DNA from: Pseudomonas sp. MWU13-2100
Lineage (GTDB): Bacteria; Pseudomonadota; Gammaproteobacteria; Pseudomonadales; Pseudomonadaceae
Assembly: GCF_023242365.1 (NCBI RefSeq)
Contig: NZ_JALLIX010000012.1
Coordinates: forward strand, 82,665-146,664
Direction of reading: 5' to 3'
DNA length: 64,000 bases
Within the stretch, counting starts at the first letter, position 1, and each line of letters starts with the position of its first letter. A program made the translations under genes and the position numbers. Under the pieces are notes generated by a model that was given only the letters and a program-made list of their open reading frames with translations, was not told where the DNA came from and searched no databases. Of this stretch, positions 59,086-64,000 are shown piece after piece.

Positions 59086-60368
59086 CCGAACAGTATCCAG
59101 TCCACGTTTTCCTCGCTGACGGTCACTCTGTCAGGCAGCAAGAAACGGCGGTGACGACTCTGGACGTTGAGAGTCGGCATGATCTCGCCCTGCTCGAAGC
59201 GCAGAATAGTACGTGCGCGAAGAAGGCTTGACATCGGCTGGTGGGCGATGCAGCGGGCCTGCCAGTAGCCGGTTTGTGGGCAGGGCTCGCCGCTGTAGCA
59301 GTTCACTACCGGAAAACTGGCCTTGATAAAGCCCGGCGACCCCGGCATGGGTTGGCCGGTCGCGGCTTCAAGCAGCTTGGCCTTGGCCAGTTGAGCGATC
59401 AGCGTCTCGCTGGGCTTGGGGGGCGGAATATTGGCCAGACGCGCTTCCAGCCATTGCAGCTTGCCGTCCCAGGCGGGTAGCTTGGCCGGTGGCAAAGGAA
59501 GGATGTCGTTGATCTCGGGGACCTTGGGATCGGCGTAGGAGTAGTTCGCCAGAATCCTCCAGATTTTTTTATAACGTTCGGCGCGTTCGAGGTCTTCTTG
59601 TTGGTCAAGGTAGTGCATTTTATTGGAGAGAGGAGGCCCGCGAAATGCCTCTTCCAGGCGTCCAGCAGCGCTCTCATCACCGGCGGCAACGCCCATCTGC
59701 AAGACCTCGATAGCTTCGTTGTATTGCCTGTCATCCTTTAGATGGATCGACAACATAACTGCTGCTCTGCCTTGTCCCTGCTCGGCGGCACAGCGATACA
59801 TCTGGAGGGCGATTTTCGGAGCAATATCGATCGGTTCGAGCTTGTCACCTACATAATATTGGGCTTGGGCATTACCCTGATCCGCAGCCTTGCGGTAATA
59901 CCGCAAGGCCATGTTCGGATCCTGCTTCAGCCCCGCCGAACCCTGCTGTAGGAAGATGGCAACGAAGTAATAACCCGTCGCCACACCCGCCTCGATCAGG
60001 TTCGCGCTCAGGCGCAGATGTTCAGCGCCCCTGAGCTTGAAATGGCCACGCATGGCGCCATTCTGCAAGTTGATATTGGCCTTGTAATGACCGTTCTCGG
60101 CAGCAATGCGGTACAACCGCTCGATCTCGGCATCGACGCTTTTGTCCTGTTTAAGCTGGTTATTTTTCTGTAACCAACGTGCGTACTGGAACAGCACATC
60201 AGCTTCGGCTGACGGAGCGGGAATGGTTTCGTGCACGCAGGTGAAGGCCAGCTTGGCGTCGATTTCAGCGAATGGCTCCAACACCAGTGTATTGGAGCCA
60301 ACCCTGGAAGCCTCGCAGCCCAGCAGCAGGGCGCCCAACAACCCGACCCGAAGATACCGGGACGTCAT
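59082..60368 (-). CDS. Sel1-repeat lipoprotein, Tli5-type immunity protein, copy 2
   Basis: 428 residues. The N-terminal 60 residues equal those of copy 3, but the central Sel1 part (ALQMYRCAAEQGQGRAAVML, HLKDDRQYNEAIEVLQMGVA) is distinct. The C-terminus (CYSGEPCPQTGYWQARCIAH, ending VDWILFG) matches copy 1. Lipobox LLLGC. The start lies inside the 3' end of the extended copy 1 gene. It is likely a periplasmic inhibitor of the phospholipase effector; several paralogs may protect against variants. Confidence 0.8.
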   Translation of the reverse strand: MTSRYLRVGLLGALLLGCEASRVGSNTLVLEPFAEIDAKLAFTCVHETIPAPSAEADVLFQYARWLQKNNQLKQDKSVDAEIERLYRIAAENGHYKANINLQNGAMRGHFKLRGAEHLRLSANLIEAGVATGYYFVAIFLQQGSAGLKQDPNMALRYYRKAADQGNAQAQYYVGDKLEPIDIAPKIALQMYRCAAEQGQGRAAVMLSIHLKDDRQYNEAIEVLQMGVAAGDESAAGRLEEAFRGPPLSNKMHYLDQQEDLERAERYKKIWRILANYSYADPKVPEINDILPLPPAKLPAWDGKLQWLEARLANIPPPKPSETLIAQLAKAKLLEAATGQPMPGSPGFIKASFPVVNCYSGEPCPQTGYWQARCIAHQPMSSLLRARTILRFEQGEIMPTLNVQSRHRRFLLPDRVTVSEENVDWILFG

Positions 60369-61650
60369 CCGAACAGTACCAGTCCACGTTTTCCTCGCTG
60401 ACGGTCACTCTGTCAGGCAGCAAGAAACGGCGGTGACGACTCTGGACGTTGAGAGTCGGCATGATCTCGCCCTGCTCGAAGCGCAGAATAGTACGTGCGC
60501 GAAGAAGGCTTGACATCGGCTGGTGGGCGATGCAGCGGGCCTGCCAGTAGCCGGTTTGTGGGCAGGGCTCGCCGCTGTAGCAGTTCACTACCGGAAAACT
60601 GGCCTTGATAAAGCCCGGCGACCCCGGCATGGGTTGTCCAGTTGCGGCTTCAAGCAGCTTGGCCTTGGCCAGTTGACTGATCAGCGCCTCGCTGGGCTTT
60701 TCCGGTGGGATATTGGCCAGGCGCGCTTCCAGCCATTGCAGCTTGCCGTCCCAGGCGGGCAGCTTGGCTGGTGGCAAAGGAAGGATGTCGTTGATCTCGG
60801 GGACCTTGGGGCTGGCGTAGGAGTAGTTCGCCAGAATTCTCCAGATTTTTTTATAACGTTCGGCGCGTTCTAGGTCTTCTTGTTGACCGAGATAGTACAG
60901 TTCATCAGTGGGGAGTGGGCCACCAAAGCCATGCTCCAAAAAGGAAGCCGAGGACTCATCACCAGCAGCCACTCCGAGTTGGAATGCTTCGAGTGCATCC
61001 TGATAACGGCCCTTTCCCGACAAATTAACACCTAGTGCCCTAGCAGCCTGACCATTGCCCTGCTCGGCCGCGCATCGGCGCATCTGCCGGGCAACATCCG
61101 GGGCAATATCGCTCGGCGCCAACTTATTGCCTACGTAGGCCTGGGCTTGGGCGTTGCCCTGGTCGGCGGCCTTGCGGTAATACCGCAACGCCATGTCTGG
61201 ATCCTGCTTCAGCCCCGCCGAGCCCTGTTGCAGGAATATGCCCACGAAGTAATAACCAGTCGCCACGCCCGCCTCGATCAGGTTCTCGCTCAGGCGCAGA
61301 TGTTCAGCGCCCCTGAGTTTGAAATGGCCGCGCATGGCGCCGTTCTGCAAGTTGATATTGGCCTTGTAATGGCCGTTCTCGGCGGCAATGCGGTACAGCC
61401 GTTCAATTTCAGCATCGACGCTTTTGTCCTGTTTAAGCTGATTGTTTTTCTGCAACCAGCGGGCGTACTGGAACAGCACATCGGCTTCGGCTGATGGCGC
61501 GGGAATGGTTTCGTGCACGCAGGTAAAGGCCAGCTTGGCCTTGGTCTCGGTGAGCGGGTTCACGGGTATGTCCTGGGTCGAATGAGTAAAAACGCCGTCG
61601 GTAGCACAGGCGGCCAGTAACAGGCTGGACAGCAAGAGCATCCGGCGCAT
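60265..61650 (-). CDS. Sel1-repeat lipoprotein, Tli5-type immunity protein, copy 1, 3' frameshift
   Basis: 461 residues with its own signal MRRMLLLSSLLLAAC (Cys15). The central repeats resemble copy 3 (ARQMRRCAAEQGNGQAARAL) and the C-terminal half resembles copy 2. At the end, the expected VDWILFG stop is lost: near 60377 the sequence AGTACCAG has lost one T relative to AGTATCCAG in the other junction. Translation therefore changes frame after VDW and adds 37 unrelated residues, overlapping copy 2 by 104 nt. The start overlaps the effector stop by 1 nt (TGATG). Confidence 0.82.
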   Translation of the reverse strand: MRRMLLLSSLLLAACATDGVFTHSTQDIPVNPLTETKAKLAFTCVHETIPAPSAEADVLFQYARWLQKNNQLKQDKSVDAEIERLYRIAAENGHYKANINLQNGAMRGHFKLRGAEHLRLSENLIEAGVATGYYFVGIFLQQGSAGLKQDPDMALRYYRKAADQGNAQAQAYVGNKLAPSDIAPDVARQMRRCAAEQGNGQAARALGVNLSGKGRYQDALEAFQLGVAAGDESSASFLEHGFGGPLPTDELYYLGQQEDLERAERYKKIWRILANYSYASPKVPEINDILPLPPAKLPAWDGKLQWLEARLANIPPEKPSEALISQLAKAKLLEAATGQPMPGSPGFIKASFPVVNCYSGEPCPQTGYWQARCIAHQPMSSLLRARTILRFEQGEIMPTLNVQSRHRRFLLPDRVTVSEENVDWYCSDDVPVSSGRVVGRPAAGLRGFQGWLQYTGVGAIR

Positions 61651-63473
61651 CAGTCGAGGTTCTTCAGCTTGGCTTCGCCGTAATAGAATTCGACAAGGGG
61701 GGCGTAGGGCCTCCCCTTCACCTTTTCATCCTGGCGGTCTTTGTTCCGCTCAATGATGTCCTGCCAAGCCTTGAATGCCTCCGCCGGATCATCCTGCGCC
61801 CCCATCCCATTAGTATGCAGATGCCACAACCGTCGCCGCAGCGCCTCGGTCACACTTCCCCACTCATGGGCAATATTCAGTTCACTGTCGACCTGCATGC
61901 TGCGGGTGTTGATATTGGCCGAGCCGTGGGTGGTGAACACGTCGTCGATGATCATCAACTTGGAGTGGATATACACCGGCATCCAGTCCTTGCCCGCCGG
62001 CGAATCGGGCGCGACCAGCGAGCACAGGTGGACCTTCAGGCCAGGGATATCTTCCGGTTTGATCACGCTGTCCTCGACCGCCTTGATTTGCCGATTGAGC
62101 TCGGCCTGCCATTGGGCCAGCTCCCGCTGCCCGGGACGGTCGCGGGTTTCCGGGCGCGGCTGCGGTGGGGCGTTTTTTTTCACCTGTTCGATACGCCGCA
62201 GCTGGGTCACCTGGGGAATGGTCTCGGCGCGTCCGAGGCTTTCAAGCATGCGCTGGGTGTTCACGGTGCCCGCACCCATGCCATCGTCGGTGGCATTGGT
62301 GATCACGAACAGGTGCAAGGCGCCATACAGACCGGGATCGCTGCCCTGCTTGACCAGGGTCGCCGCGACCGACTTGATCAGCTCTGCCAGGGGTGGCCAG
62401 CGAAAGTACTGGTTTTCGATGTAGATAAACTGGGTCGCGTTGTTGACCGCCTGCAGGTACAGCCGCTCGATATCGCGTTTACCCTCCTGCGCCTGGGTGC
62501 GCAGCAGTTGGGCCAGTTGCCGGGTGGCGCCGGGAGTGCATTGCAACTGCGGCCCGACCTCCATGGCCCGGCGCGAGGCGAGCAGGTCCTCGCCGGTTTC
62601 CTTGCGCCAGGCCGTGGCGAAGTTATGGTGCAGATGCTCCAGGATCGGTCCGCTGACCTGGCTGGAAATGTCCTGGCGCGGGGTGTCGCCACGGGCACCG
62701 GCATCGGGCGCCGGTTTGCTGTCCGCGGTACGGTTCAACGCCGAGTGCGCGTCGGTGTCCCAGTACTCGTCGAGCATGTTGTGGCCCATGACAAAGCCGA
62801 CGGCGCGGTCCGCTAGTTCGTAGTCGACCAGCACGGCCTTTTGGTGGTGGGTCGCCGAGGTTGTCAGCGTCGTCAACATGCTGGGACCGATCCCGGGGTC
62901 GAGACTGGCGCTTTTCACCTGATGGGCGATTTCGGCCCGTTCACTGGCGCTGAAGCCGCGACTGACGAACACCGGGACTCGATCCTTGACCCGCCGGGCG
63001 GCCTTGTTGTCGGCGACCGCGCACTCGGCGAACCACTGGCGGTCATAGGCGTATTGAGCCTCCGTGGAGCGTTGCAGCGCCCGGTCCATAAAGCGGATCG
63101 AGCCTTTTCCGGGCAGGTTGGCCTCGCCCGCCGCACCGGCGGAATTGAACGGCATCTCCCAGCCCAGCAGGCGCACCTCGACCCCTTCCCGGGCCTTGGC
63201 CATCAGCAGTTCGCCAATGCTGGGCGCACGGCTATAGGGCTCGCGAATAAAGTACATCGAGGGCTGAAAGCCCCAGCAGATGATGTCGATGGACTTCGTC
63301 GCCTGGGCAATCGCCAGGTGCACGGCCTTGAAGGTTTCTTGACCATTGATCAAGGGCTGATAGGTGGCTGCCACGGGATGGTATTCAGTTTCCTCCACGT
63401 ACCAGGGCGGGGTACAGATGGCCTGCTGGGTGTGCTTAAGTGCGACAGGCACCACGGCGTCATACTGGCTCAT
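61650..63473 (-). CDS. tle5: Phospholipase D-type T6SS effector (Tle5 family)
   Basis: 607 residues with two HKD motifs: HQKAVLVD (H210/K212/D217) and HSKLMIID (H503/K505/D510), followed by GSANINTRSMQVDSELNIAH. These define a two-site phospholipase D. Neither a signal peptide nor a membrane segment is obvious, as expected for a VgrG-delivered effector. It is shorter than P. aeruginosa PldA. The start overlaps the vgrG stop (ATGA), and the immunity-like array follows. It probably hydrolyses membrane phospholipids in the recipient periplasm after type VI delivery. Confidence 0.88.
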   Translation of the reverse strand: MSQYDAVVPVALKHTQQAICTPPWYVEETEYHPVAATYQPLINGQETFKAVHLAIAQATKSIDIICWGFQPSMYFIREPYSRAPSIGELLMAKAREGVEVRLLGWEMPFNSAGAAGEANLPGKGSIRFMDRALQRSTEAQYAYDRQWFAECAVADNKAARRVKDRVPVFVSRGFSASERAEIAHQVKSASLDPGIGPSMLTTLTTSATHHQKAVLVDYELADRAVGFVMGHNMLDEYWDTDAHSALNRTADSKPAPDAGARGDTPRQDISSQVSGPILEHLHHNFATAWRKETGEDLLASRRAMEVGPQLQCTPGATRQLAQLLRTQAQEGKRDIERLYLQAVNNATQFIYIENQYFRWPPLAELIKSVAATLVKQGSDPGLYGALHLFVITNATDDGMGAGTVNTQRMLESLGRAETIPQVTQLRRIEQVKKNAPPQPRPETRDRPGQRELAQWQAELNRQIKAVEDSVIKPEDIPGLKVHLCSLVAPDSPAGKDWMPVYIHSKLMIIDDVFTTHGSANINTRSMQVDSELNIAHEWGSVTEALRRRLWHLHTNGMGAQDDPAEAFKAWQDIIERNKDRQDEKVKGRPYAPLVEFYYGEAKLKNLD

Positions 63474-64000
63474 TGCGATTCTCCTTTCTGGTGACTGACG
63501 CCTTCCATCATTGCGGCGTACAAAGCGCGGTGATCTGACTCCGAGTCAGGTTGACTCACTCCGGTATCGGTTTGTAAACGGTGTTTACGCAGGCCACGGT
63601 TAGCCAGCGGCCCCCGTTCAGGGGTGCGATAGTCTTCTGGAACCGGAATCTGGTATTTCACACCGTTCGCCAACTCCAGCCGGTACTGGCGAGTCACGAC
63701 CTGATGCTCGACCGGCAGTTGTCCTGCCCCGTCCAGCACGCCTTCCTTGAGCAGTGCGCCATCGGCGTAGAGCTTGTAGGGCATACGCATCCAGCCTTTA
63801 CCGGAGGTGTTCGGGGCTTGCGGCACTTGGAGCCGCAACATTTGCTTGAACAAACTCGGCGGATACTCCGGATGCGTGGCGCTCATGCGGGCGGGGCCGT
63901 TGTAGTCGAAATTCGCCGCCTTAATGGTGTAGTCCCCTTGGGTACCCGATTCGATGCCGCACGGATCCAGGGTGATGTAGCTGCCACCGCCGTTGAGGGC
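63470..64000 (-). CDS. vgrG: VgrG type VI spike protein, C-terminal part
   Basis: Reading leftward from the window edge, the frame begins LNGGGSYITLDPCGIESGTQ, the conserved end of the VgrG DUF2345 region, then continues about 140 residues (LQVPQAPNTSGKGWMRMPYK then LYADGALLKEGVLDGAGQLP) in a beta-rich extension. In P. aeruginosa VgrG4b and VgrG5 such a transthyretin-like extension helps load the PLD effectors. The N-terminal gp27/gp5 spike lies outside the window. The stop overlaps the effector start. Confidence 0.85.
   Translation of the reverse strand, partial: ALNGGGSYITLDPCGIESGTQGDYTIKAANFDYNGPARMSATHPEYPPSLFKQMLRLQVPQAPNTSGKGWMRMPYKLYADGALLKEGVLDGAGQLPVEHQVVTRQYRLELANGVKYQIPVPEDYRTPERGPLANRGLRKHRLQTDTGVSQPDSESDHRALYAAMMEGVSHQKGESQ

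Overview
The window is Pseudomonas chromosome, most likely from the P. fluorescens group. Base composition is high-GC. The gene order hemC-hemD-hemX-hemY, algZ-algR, argH, algQ/algP, glnK-amtB, sutA, xerC-dapF-lysA-lptM-cyaY, rnk and cyaA is the arrangement known from Pseudomonas. Three copies of a ~130-bp inverted REP doublet sit between genes. There are no rRNA, tRNA or CRISPR loci.

Layout. 1-7.1 kb: the start of a MATE exporter with a divergent LysR regulator, a Cache-type chemoreceptor, a secreted DUF4432 protein and the ComM/YifB ATPase. 7.1-9.6 kb: a small accessory insert between yifB and ubiK with a 'mobile mystery' HTH/Fic pair, palindromic operators, an 88-bp tandem duplication and an orphan lipoprotein. 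9.7-13.2 kb: ubiK, glnK-amtB behind NtrC-like sites and a sigma-54 promoter, yjbQ and sutA. 13.4-25.7 kb: core housekeeping genes (yigB, xerC, DUF484, dapF, lysA, lptM, cyaY, rnk with an attenuator-like leader, cyaA, a GST, argH). 25.9-37.7 kb: the alg/hem region (algZR, hemCDXY, a DsbB homologue, algQ, an FKBP isomerase, the repeat-rich algP, an ABC-F ATPase). 38.0-47.7 kb: a LysE exporter, a five-gene envelope lipoprotein operon of the LpoB/YcfL/COG3014 type, a cytochrome c-FTR1 iron permease, a sterol-desaturase-like protein and a DedA protein. 47.9-52.7 kb: hemB, ppk and convergent ppx.

52.7-64 kb is accessory DNA next to ppx. It holds a four-gene chaperone-usher operon with DUF1120-type subunits. 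Facing it is a type VI secretion effector operon read leftward: the end of vgrG with a C-terminal extension, a two-HKD phospholipase D effector (Tle5 family), three tandem Sel1-like lipoproteins resembling Tli5 immunity proteins, and a truncated fourth copy. The immunity genes are mosaics of one another. The first carries a 1-nt deletion at its 3' end that replaces its last residues with a 37-residue tail running into the next gene.

The most interesting signals are this immunity array, the LpoB-type operon in a pseudomonad, and the mobile mystery pair with its operator cluster and unusual Fic motif. None is a wholly new system on sequence alone; each has specific features worth testing.
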